Shown: one piece after another, positions 12,229 to 23,670 of the stretch
Position numbering within the stretch: the first letter of the stretch is position 1
Layout of the letters: each line of letters begins with the position of its first letter
From: Bactericera cockerelli
Lineage: Eukaryota > Arthropoda > Insecta > Hemiptera > Triozidae
Assembly (NCBI GenBank): GCA_024516035.1
Contig: CM044957.1
Span: forward strand, 5,119,017 to 5,183,016
Reading direction: 5' to 3'
DNA: 64,000 nucleotides
Translations under genes and position numbers: made by a program
The notes under the pieces: model-generated
What the model was told of the DNA's origin: nothing
Database searches by the model: none
What the model saw: the letters and a program-made list of their open reading frames with translations, nothing else

Positions 12229-12815
12229 GAGTTCGGTGCGAAGATTACCCGCACCTTTTTCGCATGTATGAATTCGGTGCCGCCGAAAAAAGGTGATGTA
12301 TGAGTTCGGTGCGGTCCTAATGACTTATAAATTGATTGTTTTTTTATAATGTACTCTGTTGCTTTTTAACAGTCATCCTGCTGTTATTAAGTTAGTAGAT
12401 TATGTTGTAGACACTTACATTCAGCAAGGCTGTCCATTTCCTCCTTGAAGGCCATGCCTAGGGTTAATAGTAGGGTTAGGTAAAATACAATGAAGGCCAT
12501 GCCTTGGGTTTATAGTAGGGTTAGGTAAAATACAATGAAGGCCATGCCTTGGGTTTATAGTAGGGTTAGGTAAAATACAATGAAGGCCATGCCTTGGGTT
12601 TATAGTAGGGTTAGGTAAAATACAATGAAGGCCATGCCTCGGTTTATTAATTGAAGGCCATGCCTATAAGGAAAAAAATACTATAATTACCTGATCATCA
12701 GGGCACCGAATTCATACATGAGCTTTTTTAGGCGGCACCGAATTCATACATGACCTTTTTTAGGCGGCACCGAACTCATACATTTTTTTATTTTCCGCAC
12801 CGAACTCATACGTAG
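12229..12815. mobile_element. Foldback element with iterated termini
   Basis: The left end carries TGAGTTCGGTGC-type motifs at 12229, 12269 and 12300. The right end carries the inverse GCACCGAACTCATAC-type motif at 12703, 12735, 12767 and 12797, about 32 bp apart with TTTTTTAGGCG between. The core holds a 45-bp tandem repeat. No coding sequence. Confidence 0.75.
12447..12660 (+). repeat. 45-bp tandem repeat
   Basis: Four full units from 12447, 12492, 12537 and 12582, plus partial ones from 12627 and 12652. Each has GAAGGCCATGCCTTGGGTTT and TAGTAGGGTTAGGTAAAATA. It lies at the centre of the 12.2-12.8 kb foldback. Confidence 0.92.
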
Positions 12816-13113
12816 CCCATAGTTTAACCATTGGAGAAGGCTCTTCAATGTAGAGACTCACGAAAGATTTTCAACCGTCAATTAATTGAGCTGAATAATT
12901 TATAGCCGCGCGTCGGATGGGGGAGTAATCAGAGGTAATTGTTCAGTAGCCAATCTTTTAATTAACATCAGGCTCAAGTCTTCACAACATGTGTTATTGT
13001 ATGCTGGCGAGTAGATCTGTCACGTATTGCTAATTACATCTGATTTGTTGTTCAAAGTCTGCACTGGAGGTTCCTAGAGTTCTGTGTGTTTCATCAGGCA
13101 AGGTGGAAAATAT

Positions 13114-13338
13114 GCACTGGTGGTCGAACTGGTAGTCGAATGGTTAACGCGCTAGTCTGGTAATCCAGGTAGCGTAGGGATCCGTTGGTTCGAATACCAC
13201 CCAGTGCACGAATTTTTTCTCATTAATTTGAGTTTGTGACAACATAATAATAAGACTCTAAGGGTTAGGTGGTAGAAAATGCTTTGAGCATCAACTTCGC
13301 CTGGTGGTTACCTTTCACTTATGAGTATTATTATTATC
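13114..13338 (+). mobile_element. SINE-A, full length
   Basis: tRNA-like head GTCGAATGGTTAACGCGCTA (box A) and TTGGTTCGAATACCACCCAG (box B). The body is GGTTAGGTGGTAGAAAATGC, the tail TATTATTATTATC. Head resembles a Ser/Leu-type tRNA. Confidence 0.85.
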
Positions 13339-13339
13339 A

Positions 13340-14003
13340 AGAAGTTACAAAAGACGTAAAACAATGAGCCGTGTTCATAAGAAATTGCTCATGACCAAAG
13401 TAAGAAGTAGAAACAAAAGGTATGATTGTATGAAGGAAAAGGTAGAAGGAAAAGCATTTGCTCTCTTTTGTATTCATAACTCTTTTACTCGCAAGCAATT
13501 GCTTTTTCTAACAAGACATTGGAGGAGCTATTAGGTACTTTAATTTAAAAAAATATAATGTTAAACTTAAACCGTTAATCAAAATTAAAATGAGTTTGTT
13601 TGTTTTTTGTCGATCACTGTCAAGTGATACTTTTTCAATCTCGACATGTTTCACCCATTAGAGACCGCTGACTGAAGGTATATTATTTTGTGATTGGTGG
13701 TTACTTGCAAGTAGGTATCCAACGCATGTCTTCTGATTCATCCAAACAACACGCTAGAGTTTTGATGTTAATTCATTAATAGTCTCAAGAGTAGTTAATT
13801 GTTAAATTATTATTGTCCTAATGACCGAGTCTTCTTCCGATAGCTTCTTGAATGGGCGAATCTATCCTTGTAAAACTCTGGAAAACCAATTTTTAGTCCC
13901 GGACTCCAATGGAGCTCTAGCTACTGATCAGTTAAGGCTAATGGAGAAATCCACTGATTGACCTATTTATTTATTCGACAAAATGGTATATTGTTGTTTT
14001 AAT
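13340..14003. other. No recognisable feature
   Basis: AT-rich; nothing I can support. Confidence 0.4.
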
Positions 14004-14150
14004 CCGACCTCAGTAGTTTGCTAGATAAGGCGGCGAAATTGTAATCGGAGATCGGTGGTTCAAGTCCTAAATTAAGTAAATATTTATAGTAAAGCGAGTT
14101 TGAGTAGTTGTTATTTATCACTATTGTGATTAACACAAATATGATATTGT
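14004..14150 (+). mobile_element. SINE-B
   Basis: CCGACCTCAGTAGTTTGCTA (box A region), GGTGGTTCAAGTCC (box B), AAGCGAGTTTGAGTAGTTGT, then GATTAACACAAATATGATA tail. Confidence 0.85.
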
Positions 14151-14320
14151 TGCTTTCCTTTTGCTTGGTGCTTAGAATTCTTTATTTAGCGGCAGTTTTG
14201 CGAGAGAAAAAATTGTTACTAATGGTACGAGTTCTTAGTTGATTAAATTTTTTCCAAAGTGACTCATTATTCAGAGGGAAGCTGGGGCCACACGGGGTGG
14301 ATACTGGATACTACCCCAAG

Positions 14321-14462
14321 GCGACCTCAGTAGCTTGATTGATAAGGCAGAGGACTTGTAACCTGGAGGTCGGTGGTTCAAGTCCCGGTTTCAGCGTGGA
14401 TTTAGTAAAGCAAGTTTGAGTAGTTGTGATATCACGAAAGTGGTGAACACAAATAATGATAA
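14321..14462 (+). mobile_element. SINE-B
   Basis: GCGACCTCAGTAGCTTGATT, GGAGGTCGGTGGTTCAAGTC, AACACAAATAATGATAA. Flanked by repeated CACGGGGTGGATACTACCCC-type sequence (14291 and 14510). Confidence 0.85.
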
Positions 14463-14981
14463 CTTTACTACCCCAATCAATAATTATTCAAGGGAACCCA
14501 CAGCACACCACGGGGTGGATACTACCCCAACTATTACCTAAATACCTAAATAAATGATTATACTTTTCTGACACCCCCTAATAATTGCCAAGCTACTGTA
14601 CCTTAATTGTTCTTATAGGGTACATGATTCTCAATGAATATGCAGCTACTAGGTAAGGAAATGCCATGTTCTAATCTAATTTAATTGCCTCATACTGATT
14701 ACTGATGGGTACTCTTATTAAAACTTGCTATGCTTGGACATTGTCATGCAAGTAAGTGCATACCGAATAAGTGTGCGCAGTGCATTGGCTTTAATTAGTG
14801 CAATTTATACTAGGCTATCATTTATTAAGTCCTACGAGTGTAATTATTTTATTAACTTCAATTCTACCTGAATAACTCGGAAAATTATGTGTTATGTCTG
14901 CCTGTGTCTTGATCCTAATTAATCATGAAACTTACAGGAAAAGACATATCAATTTCAGGGATCTTCATGAGTATATTCATC

Positions 14982-15272
14982 ATGGCAGTGCGCCAGTACA
15001 AATTCCAGCCTACGAAGGATTGCCATGCGGAAGGTCCCGGGTTCGATCCCCAGAGCAGACAAAAAATTGCAATCAAAATTTGGTTACAGTTCTTTGTAAG
15101 AGATACCTTCCGGTGCGATCTTGTTGACCCAGCTCTTAAATGCGAAATATTGTGCGACTTCTCAGGTTCTCACCCATCAGAGGGTAGGCATAACTATACT
15201 ACGGGATGGGCATCTATAACATCTCCTGTGTCATGACTACGATATCAAAATGGCTGTGAATCACTCATCTTG
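14982..15272 (+). mobile_element. SINE-C, full length
   Basis: Head with CCGGGTTCGATCCCCAGAGC; body TACCTTCCGGTGCGATCTTG, ACTACGGGATGGGCATCTAT and GAATCACTCATCTTGAA. Confidence 0.8.
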
Positions 15273-15369
15273 AATTTTTTTTTTGTTGATACATTGTTCA
15301 TTCGTCACAAACATTACAGCACAGAGGTTGCCATGCATTCTTTCTGTGAGCTCAACGTTGCTTAGCACA

Positions 15370-15588
15370 ACATAATAATAATAACACTCTTTCGTGGAAG
15401 GTAACCACCAGGCGAGGTTAATGCTCAAAGCATTTTCCACCACCTAACCCTCATAGTCTTAATATTATGTGGTCACAAACTCAAATTAATGAGGGAAAAT
15501 TCATGCACTGGGTGGGATTCGAACCAACGGATCCCTACGCTACCTGGATTACCAGACTAGCGCTTTAACCACTTGACTACCAGTGCAC
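15370..15588 (-). mobile_element. SINE-A, full length
   Basis: ATAATAATAACACTCTTTCG tail, GGAAGGTAACCACCAGGCGA body, GGGATTCGAACCAACGGATC box B, CCACTTGACTACCAGTGCAC head end. Confidence 0.88.
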
Positions 15589-15589
15589 G

Positions 15590-16459
15590 ACGTAGGTTAT
15601 GTGGGAGCGTTTAAACCCCCCTAATAACATCCGTTCTGGTAAACCCTAGAAAACCGTTCTGGGGGCCCTTATCAATTATTAGCCTCCTTGTAAAGACAGT
15701 TGTAGAAATGCTGAGTCATTCCTCCACTGTCTGGCTACCATCGTTCACAATGACGCCACCCTATGATGAATAACATCCTTACTTACCCTTGGTAAGTATA
15801 CGTGACTTATTAAAAGTAAGAATTAAAAAAATGAGTATCTTTTACTCAGATCATTTTTTTGATTTGACTTTTTTCTTCCGTTCTAATACTAATTCTTCCT
15901 CTGTACAAGCCTCCAAAGTTGCGAATTAAAAAAAAAAAAATCACGATACTGCTTTCAGTAGGGACTGACCGTAGCCTACCCCCTTATCCCCCCCTCACCT
16001 CCGCCGGTGTTAAGTACTTGACACTCAATCTACACTCGGTTTATTTATTCAGCGTATGGCGGAAAAGTGATCCAGATCTTCCCATGAAGATAGACCAGGC
16101 GCGGCCGATGGGAAAATGTTTTGGGGGTGCCCCGCATAATCAGCCGCATGCCACCACATCAACCGGACTAAAATGTGATTTATAGAGCCGCTCTTTCAGT
16201 ATCTAAAATGTGGTATATTGTAATATTATTTGTACCGACTCACTTAAAAATCCGACACATTTTGCATTTTTGAATTAAATTAAAATATAATCTTTATCTA
16301 TTTTAATTATTTTATAGGTATACATGGAAAAATACCTCCTAAGCTAATTATACTTACAATCTTATCCGACATTTCGCACGTCTGTTTTTTTTTAAATAGG
16401 TAAACAAAATAAACAAAATCAGTATGCATTTATGATGTCTTAAATATAAAATTTATGAA
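15590..16459. other. Otherwise unassigned
   Basis: Apart from the family-H piece, 16085-16200 matches 20165-20250 (GGCGCGGCC, GTGATTTATAGAGCCGCTCT), a short unnamed dispersed repeat. No gene seen. Confidence 0.4.
15655..15775 (+). mobile_element. Family H retroposon 3' part
   Basis: GTTCTGGGGGCCCTTATCAA, GCTGAGTCATTCCTCCACTG, GACGCCACCCTATGATGAAT; matches 59735-59845, where the tail is a GAT run. Confidence 0.65.
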
Positions 16460-16608
16460 CCGACCTCAGTAGCTTGATCGATATGGCGGCGGATTTGTAA
16501 CTTGAAGGTCGGTGGTTTATGTCCCGGTTTCAGCCTAGATTTCGTAAAGCGAGTTTGAGTAGTTGTGATACTTATCACGAAAGTGATTAACACAAATATG
16601 ATGATATT
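16460..16608 (+). mobile_element. SINE-B, full length
   Basis: CCGACCTCAGTAGCTTGATC, AAGGTCGGTGGTTTATGTCC (box B mutated), CACGAAAGTGATTAACACAA. Confidence 0.88.
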
Positions 16609-16679
16609 TATTTTTTAGATAATGCTAATGGAGAAATTTTTCGAATTAATTCTAGGGGACACTCTATGACAGCGGTCGG

Positions 16680-16892
16680 CAAATGGCGGACCGCGAAGCC
16701 GAAATGTACGGACCACGGACAAATTTATATTTCCGTGATCTTTCAAAAAAAATGTCGACTACGGGTCTGAAATGTTCAAACCTCATCATTGTATGATAAA
16801 AACAAAGGCTGTGGTAAAGGGACTTCAACATTACAACGACGATTTTTCCTATGTTCATCCGGACCCCACTCGATATTACTTGCCGACCCCTG
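16680..16892. mobile_element. hAT-type MITE
   Basis: Ends CAGCGGTCGGCAAATGGC and TTGCCGACCCCTG, with GCGGACCGCGAAGCC inside. Flanks CTCTATGA and CTCTAGGC are a degenerate 8-bp duplication. Same family as 42339-42584. Confidence 0.8.
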
Positions 16893-17151
16893 CTCTAGGC
16901 TCTAAGCCCTAGGGCATAATCTTGGTTTTAGAAAAATGCCGTCTAACGGAGATACAAACAAATTAATAACCCAGTTTTGAATGCAAATCGATACAAAATG
17001 TTAGGTATTAGGTATTTACACAAAAACATGAGAACCATTTTCACTTACTTTCGACAAGCTCAAGTTTATTCTTCAGATAAAACCCTTTTTTTTTAAGTGA
17101 TTTTTTTGCTGTTGAAAAATCACCCAAGATTATTTTAGTAATTTAGTTATA

Positions 17152-17212
17152 GAATGTCTCCTGGAAGTGATTGTGGAATTTTCTAAAATAAAACTTGGTC
17201 ACCCTGTATATT
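17152..17212 (-). repeat. Short dispersed repeat (CACCCTGTATA end)
   Basis: GAATGTCTCCTGGAAGTGAT through CTTGGTCACCCTGTATA; an inverse relative lies at 61795-61855. Confidence 0.5.
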
Positions 17213-17454
17213 TATTAAGTTTTCTATCTAATATTTGCATAAGTAACCCAGCTCATACTTGAACTGTAAACAAAGTGTAGTTACCAAGAGCTGTTTAATG
17301 ATTCTAACGGTGTATGTTTCCGCACACTCAGCTTATTCTCATTCTGCCGAGGTATTTGTAGCTGACAAGTGACATAATTGTGACGCAGCCATACTGACGC
17401 AGCCAGGACTGTCACGGCTTCGATTCGACAGCACATCTGCACATCCCAACAGCA

Positions 17455-17484
17455 TTAATAATAAAAAACACTCTTCAGTGGAAG
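17455..17484 (-). mobile_element. SINE-A terminal fragment
   Basis: ATAATAAAAAACACTCTTCA, GTGGAAGG: only the tail end of family A, cut where a SINE-B begins. Confidence 0.6.
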
Positions 17485-17485
17485 G

Positions 17486-17818
17486 ACCGACCTCAGAAGG
17501 GTTGGGTGGAAGAGATTGCCATAGGCAATAACCCCGCCCTTTAGTTAGGACTTATGTTTTTATATATTTTCTATTCTTTTTCATTTTCATTGTATATATT
17601 GTTACCATTTTTTTCATTGTTAAATTAATTATTTCTATGTACATAATGTCCATTTATACCTAATAAAGCGTTGTATAATAATAATAATAATAATAATAAT
17701 AAGCTTGATCGATAAGGCGGCGGACTTGTAACCTGGAGGTCGGTGGTTGAAGTCCCGGTTTCAGCAAAGATTTAGTAAAGCGAGTTTGAGTAGTTGTGAT
17801 ATCACAATTTCGCTAATT
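17486..17818 (+). mobile_element. SINE-B split by a LINE tail
   Basis: CCGACCTCAG at 17487, then the LINE piece, then GCTTGATCGATAAGGCGGCG at 17702 onward, ending near TGATATCAC. Confidence 0.85.
17499..17699 (+). mobile_element. LINE 3' end, 5'-truncated
   Basis: GTTGGGTGGAAGAGATTGCC, ATAGGCAATAACCCCGCCC hairpin region, then AT-rich 3' UTR with CTAATAAAG and a (TAA)n tail. The TAA tail and 5' truncation indicate target-primed reverse transcription. Confidence 0.8.
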
Positions 17819-18518
17819 TAGTGAGACACCCTGTATGTGAAAACTCAGCATAATCATCAACACAATAGTTATTTTCTTCTTCTACAGGTGTCTTTTATTT
17901 AGTTGATTTTCTTCTTTCTATGTCCGTGACTTTATCTAAATGTAAATTTACACTTTATCTTGTATTATAAAATGATTCGTTTGTGTGTGTATTTTTAATC
18001 GCGTAAAACTCGAGAACCACATGTCGGATTGAGCTGAAATTTTGCATGGTTACCAATGACAGGCTCATTGACGTTATGGCGTTTTTCAAAAATTGAGCTT
18101 TTAAAAAGCTTATTCAAAAACTGCCATATCTCGTGAAGTACAAGTCCGATTATTAAACATAATTTTTTTCATAAAACATTGCCCTGTAAGTATGTGTGTT
18201 TTAATTTGTATTTAAAGAATTCCTAGTTGATCATTTTTGCATTATCTAAGAATCAGCGGAACTCACCATGATCCACTTTAACATTACTAAGCTATCACTA
18301 GTATGCTAGTGTCACAAATTATTGTGTTTGCATTCTAAATATCCTCGGGAACATATTGTTAATACAAAAATAATTGGCACATGTAAGCTGAAAATGATTT
18401 ATTATGTATAATCTATTCACTAGTGTATGTGTGGAATGACTGACATAAATGTTTATTTTATTAGATTGATATGTTAAGCTCAACTCCGGAACGTGAAAAT
18501 GTAAACATCGTGATATGG

Positions 18519-19012
18519 GGCCCGTTCCAGAAACACTCTCCACTCTCATGATATGGGGCCTGTTCCAGAAACACTCTCCACTCTCATGATCTGTGGCCTG
18601 TTCCAGAAACACTCTCCACTCTCATGATATGGGGCCTATTCCAGAAACACTCTCCACTCTCATGATCTGTGGCCTGTTCCAGAAACACTCTCCACTCTCA
18701 TGATATGGGGCCTGTTCCAGAAACACTCTCCACTCTCATGATATGGGGCCTGTTCCAGAAACACTCTCCACTCTCATGATATGGGGCCTGTTCCAGAAAC
18801 ACTCTCCACTCTCATGATCTGTGGTCTGTTCCAGAAACACTCTCCACTCTCATGATATGTGGCCTGTTCCAGAAACACTCTCCACTCTCATGATCTGTGG
18901 CCTGTTCCAGAAACACTCTCCACTCTCATGATCTGTGGCCTGTTCCAGAAACACTCGCCACTCTCATGATCTGTGGTCTGTTCCAGAAACACTCTCCACG
19001 CTCGAAATCCCC
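18519..19012 (+). repeat. 38-bp tandem repeat, 13 copies
   Basis: Units start every 38 bp from 18519 to 18975. Each reads GGCCTGTTCCAGAAACACTC then TCCACTCTCATGAT and a variable ATATGG or CTGTGG. The unit is the terminal inverted repeat of MITE-F, whose other end is a single inverted copy at 19118-19150. Confidence 0.95.
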
Positions 19013-19150
19013 CAATCTCCGTTTCAACCGTCACATAATGCACTCTGACTAGTTATTGCGTTCAAATGAACCAATCAGAGTGCGTTGTGTGTCAGTTGAA
19101 ATGAACATATGGAGATTCATGAGGGTGGAGAGTGTTTCTGGAACAGGCCA
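18519..19150. mobile_element. MITE-F copy with amplified left terminus
   Basis: After the 13 units comes the MITE-F body (AATCTCCGTTTCAACCGTCA, then AACCAATCAGAGTGCGTTGT) and a right end GGAGAGTGTTTCTGGAACAG inverted relative to the left. A separate terminal fragment lies at 19716-19752. Confidence 0.85.
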
Positions 19151-19204
19151 TGTAGTGGGTCCAGTGTGGTACCCGGGACTTCAAAAGAATCTAAGACCTC
19201 TGCC

Positions 19205-19410
19205 TGTTCCACCTGTCGTAGTAGTCGACTAACTGGAACAAATCCTGATCAGCTCAGCTAGCTGACGCGTTAAAAGGGTTTCAATGGGCTTATGCAGAAA
19301 AAAAGCGAAAAGTCCTCACGATGGTACGTCCTGCAAATAATTCACATAGATTATGTGGGTCGGGACGATCTGGTAATAGCTGGACAATGCTCCGAAACTG
19401 CTTAAACTAA
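19205..19410 (+). mobile_element. Family H-like retroposon part
   Basis: AAAAGGGTTTCAATGGGCTT, AAAAGTCCTCACGATGGTA and GGTCGGGACGA parallel 51140-51230 (AAGGGTTTAATGGCTTGTAC, AGTCCTCATGATGG). Confidence 0.45.
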
Positions 19411-19465
19411 TTGCAAAGGAACCATACTCCATCTGAGCATTCTGAGATATTATTTGATTGTGTAT

Positions 19466-19620
19466 CGGGTGGAAGACATTGCCACATGGAATAACCCCGC
19501 CCTTTAGGTAGGACATTAGCTTTAGTCTCTTTTTAGTTCTTGTTTATCTGTTCAATCTATTTATTTTTTCTTTATAATTTCAATGTATTTTAATGTATAT
19601 ATTTAAAATATTTATCAAAA
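19466..19620 (+). mobile_element. LINE 3'-end fragment
   Basis: CGGGTGGAAGACATTGCCAC, ATGGAATAACCCCGCCCTTT, same layout as 17499. Confidence 0.6.
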
Positions 19621-19799
19621 CAAAAGCAAAATTTAAAATATTTATCAAAATTATAAGATCCAAGTGTATCACAGGTAAAAAGAAATTAGTGGTTAACGAA
19701 ATTAACAACAACAACATTATGAGAGTGGAGAGTGTTTCTGGAACGGGCCACTGGAATCTTCCATAATATATGCTCAAAACTCGACTTTTGGCTAAATGC

Positions 19800-19935
19800 T
19801 TTGGACGGAATTATAAAACACGATTAAATTTAAGATAAGCCAGACTACTGTCCCTCAAGCCGGGCTATAGTGTGCTGTGATTGGTTGAAACTCTGACTTG
19901 AGGGCGTGTCTGACTAAGCATAAATGTGGTCCATT
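19800..19935. mobile_element. MITE-L
   Basis: GGACGGAATTATAAAACACG, GTGTGCTGTGATTGGTTGAA, ATAAATGTGGTCC. Confidence 0.6.
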
Positions 19936-20437
19936 TTTAGCTCAAATGTGGCACAGGCAGTTGGCAAAGTTCAAAATCCCAAAATCGGTCTTTCCCAACT
20001 AGAAATAAGTACTCGCATGTATTATGTAATAATTATTATAATTTATAATAATTAATTGTACATTTTCGTATTTCTTTATATAATATGTCCTACATGTATA
20101 CTTGTATAGGCAATATAGGTAAGTTATATTGGTTTACCAATAAAATTTATACGCAATAATATAGGCGCGGCCGGTGAGAAAATATTTGGGAGGTGCTACC
20201 AGATAAACCGGACTCAAATTTGATTTATAGAGTCGCTCTTTTAGTACCGAACGAGTTTGATTTTGTTTACCATGCCAATCATTATAATTTAAAAAATAAT
20301 TATTCTAGAAATGTGTAACGATTTTCACTGTGTTATGAGCTCGGATTTATAAAAAACCCCTCTTGTTTCTTTAAGTCTGGGAGTGCTACAATTCCGCAGC
20401 TACTTGGAACAGCCGGGCCTGATAGTATAATAGTCTG

Positions 20438-20890
20438 TGCACAGGTTGTCAAGTGGTTAACGCACTAGTCTGGTAATCCAGATAGCGTAGGGATCCGTTG
20501 GATCGAATCCCACCCAGTGAATGAAGTTTTCCTCATTAATTTGAATTTGCGACCATATAACAATAAAACTGGGGTTACGACAAAACCTTACAACAGAATT
20601 GTTGGTTCGGTTAAAACTAAGATACAAGTGGCTTTGATTCGTGCTGTTTCTCTCAGATTGAGAGGGTCCAGATACAAGTTGAGGAGGTATGAAGTTGAAG
20701 ATGGATGTGGTATGTTTCAAATTTAGACGGAGTTGGCTTTTTGAAGATGGAAAAAAGGATAATATTATTTATTTCTTCGAATTAAAAAAAAAAAGAAGAC
20801 TAGGGTTAGGTGGTAGAAAATGCTTTGAGCATTAACCTCGCCTGGTGGTTACCTTCCACTAAAGAGTATTACTATTATTATAATATAATA
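20438..20890 (+). mobile_element. SINE-A split by an A-tailed insert
   Basis: Head GTTGTCAAGTGGTTAACGCA, box B GTTGGATCGAATCCCACCCA, body resumes at AGGGTTAGGTGGTAGAAAAT (20802) and ends in an ATT-rich tail. Confidence 0.85.
20571..20792 (+). mobile_element. Retroposed transcript fragment with poly(A)
   Basis: 222 bp ending in an A-run, bounded by AATAAAACT (20562-20570) and AAGAAGACT (20793-20801), a 7/9 target duplication. It contains GTTCGGTTAAAACTAAGATA and TTGAGAGGGTCCAGATACAA. Source not recognised: either a truncated LINE or a processed host mRNA. Confidence 0.55.
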
Positions 20891-21476
20891 GTTGCTGATT
20901 TCTCGTTCAATAGACTTTATACAAAACAATTACCCATCTCTTTTCCACCACATGGATAGGTTAAAAGTAATTATTGGAAAACTCATAAACAATTCATTTA
21001 TCTCGTAAACATGATCACGACTTGGATATGGCAACACCACGTGTTGCATTGTTATCAACAGGTGTTTTCCAGTTGAAATTTCCAGCGCGCCGTTGTCAAG
21101 GATATTCCCAGAAGATTGCAGGTAGAGATCTAGGAATAGATTTCAGTGTTGAGGAAAACTGTAAGAATTTCAGCTTGCGGGCAGTAAGAAAAACCTGTTT
21201 GGAAGATTCTATTTTTAATTGAAAAATTAGGTATATCTCATGCTGCGTTTTTTTTTGTATTTTTTTCTCTTCAATATGACATGTTTTTTGCAATAATCTT
21301 TATTTATTGTTGTAGAACGCAAAAGATTTATCTCATTAGAACCTGGGCTTTACATATGTAAATATGTTATTCTGTTGGTTATACAAAATAGTGAACAATA
21401 ATTAATTGCCAAGAAAAACTTGGGACAAAAATGTGTTAGAACAGACTGCATCCTATGGACCACTTGCGCCTATTTT

Positions 21477-22335
21477 ACTTTCGAGAAATTTCTATTATTA
21501 GAAATCGGATATAGGTATTGTGTTCGTTCGTTTTTTTTTTTTTTTAATATTTTTTTGCTCGGATTTCAATTTTTTCTCATATTTCTGGACGTTTCATAAC
21601 CTCCTGAGCAACTTTAGTTTTGTGTCTGTCTGTTGAATACATTCTTTGTAACGCGCAAATATCAGAAACTTCTGAACGGATTTCGACGAAAAATTACGGT
21701 ACCCTACCATATGAAACAAATTTGAAGGAAATCATTGTATTTGTTTTATTCGCTCGATCAAAAGAGTTCATCGTAAGGATTTCCATGGTTTTTTTCCCGA
21801 GCTAAGGAACCTTCTTAAATTTTACTTCAAACAGTAGAATTTTGTAAATATTTTTTTTTCTCATTTTTGAATACTACACGAAACGATTCCTGACAAAATT
21901 TTAAAGGGACTATATTATGAGCAGGTCGCTGAAGCCCAGAACAGGATGAAATCCTTGGTAAAAAAAAGCCCCAAAAGAACGTGTAGACTGAAAAATCGAA
22001 CTCGGTAGATATGACGTCACAAATACGTATCCGTGTTTTCCCTATTAGGGAACTTTGGAAGGCTTTTTAAGGTCTTTCGCGTTCGTTTTTTTTTTGTGAA
22101 TCAGAATGGGACATGTCTCCTAGAAATCCGTTCAGTAGTTTCTGAGATTTGCGCGTAACAAGGAATGTTTTTAACCGACAGACCGTCTCAGACACAAAAG
22201 CAAAGTTGCTCAGGGGGTTTTTAGTAAACGTCCAGAAATATCAAAAAAATCAGAGCAAAAAAATATTTTTTTTTAGAAAAAATAACACAATACTTCCGAT
22301 TTCTAATATTAGAAATTTATCGGAAGTAATATCAG
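21477..22335. mobile_element. Family M element with both arms
   Basis: The left arm starts TTTCGAGAAATTTCTATTAT and has TCTGGACGTTTCATAACCTC then GTGTCTGTCTG. The right arm has the inverse order ending TCTAATATTAGAAATTTATC. The arms are about 180 bp. So family M is a long-inverted-repeat element, and the copies at 1716 and 32440 are other members. Confidence 0.7.
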
Positions 22336-22889
22336 AATAATTATAGGTATGTATAATTGTATATCGACAAGGAAAGTCGAAAAAAATTCATCACCAAAGA
22401 GATGTGAATTATTCAGGAGGAAGTGATGCGTGCATTTGGCAGTGTGTATTTTCTCATCAATTCGAATAATACAGAATTAAATTCATTAGATGCACTCAAA
22501 ATCACTGCCTGTGAAAATTTATTTACCATAAGCAATCACCTAGTTCAATCAGTGTTACTGAAATTAAGATCAAAATGATAAGAAATGATTTTTATTAATG
22601 GTAATTTTTATACCGGGTAAACAGAAATGGATAGATTATGATAATTAATTAACTAATTATTTAATAATAAATTACTCATTCGTAAAAACTTAGGACATTA
22701 TCGTTTTCGAAATCTGCAAGTTTAAACTATTTTCGCATAGGTATCTAATTCAATTAAATTTAATATATTTACGTTATTATGTTCAAATATTAACTCAAGG
22801 TCAGTTATTCAAATTTATATTCTACTTCTTTTTTTCTCTCAAATAAAATAATCTCTGTTTAGACTGCACCGGAATGAAGGCGCATTTGA

Positions 22890-23036
22890 GGGCCGAATTA
22901 TCAAACAGGACTAAAGTTTAGATAAGCCAGACTGTCCCTCAAGTCGTGCGATAGTGCGCTGTGATTGGTTGACTCTCCGACTTCAAGACGTGTCTGGCTT
23001 GTCTTAACTATAATGCTGCTTCATAATTTGGTCCTT
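22890..23036. mobile_element. MITE-L
   Basis: GGGCCGAATTATCAAACAGG, GCGCTGTGATTGGTTGACTC, TTCATAATTTGGTCC; flanks TTGA on both sides. Confidence 0.65.
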
Positions 23037-23670
23037 GAAATTCATTTCAGTAATATGTTAAGAGATTTAATCACATCGCCCTGACGGAAACATAGTATAG
23101 TAGTGCTTTATTTGGACTGTCGATGTCGGCTCGAGACAAGAAGTCCCATTACGCTAACAGTTTTGCAAAACATCTGCAATTAGCCCTCTCAGGTTGGAGG
23201 TCTCATGGAGACGATTCTTGTGAGCACAGTTCACAACCTGAAAAGTGGCCGTTTGGAACCATTCCAAAACTCCTATTGTTTTCCCTGTAACTGTTATTGA
23301 TGGAACCACCAAAGGTAATAGCCACGTGAGCCACGGGAGAGAATACGGTGGACAATCAAGTCCACCAACTAACATCTTCTCCACAAATTGAGACAAAACA
23401 ACACCAGGAGACTTTATCATAGATCCGCTCCTTGCGTAACACCCTTTTGGGGGTGCTTCACACCCTCGAAAGGAGATACCTGACATACTAATACTCTTTT
23501 GTGGAAGGTAACCACCAGGCGAGGTTAATGCTCAAAGCTTTTATCACCTAACTAACTAACTTCTATCACCTAACTAACCCTCAGAGTCTTATTATTTTGT
23601 GGTCATATACTCAAATTAATGAGGAAATTAATGCATTGGGTGGGCTTTGAAACAACAGATCTCTTCGCTA

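Noticed and set aside
12470..12640. Telomere-like TAGGGTTAGG
   Set aside because: The word occurs once per 45-bp unit, not as a TTAGG array.
13130..13205. tRNA gene candidates (here and at 14004, 26600, 41020, 53878 and others)
   Set aside because: Heads have box A and box B, but each is followed by the same family body and tail and recurs many times with decay. They are SINEs.
18519..19012. CRISPR array
   Set aside because: Repeats are contiguous without unique spacers and the genome is eukaryotic; the unit is a MITE end.
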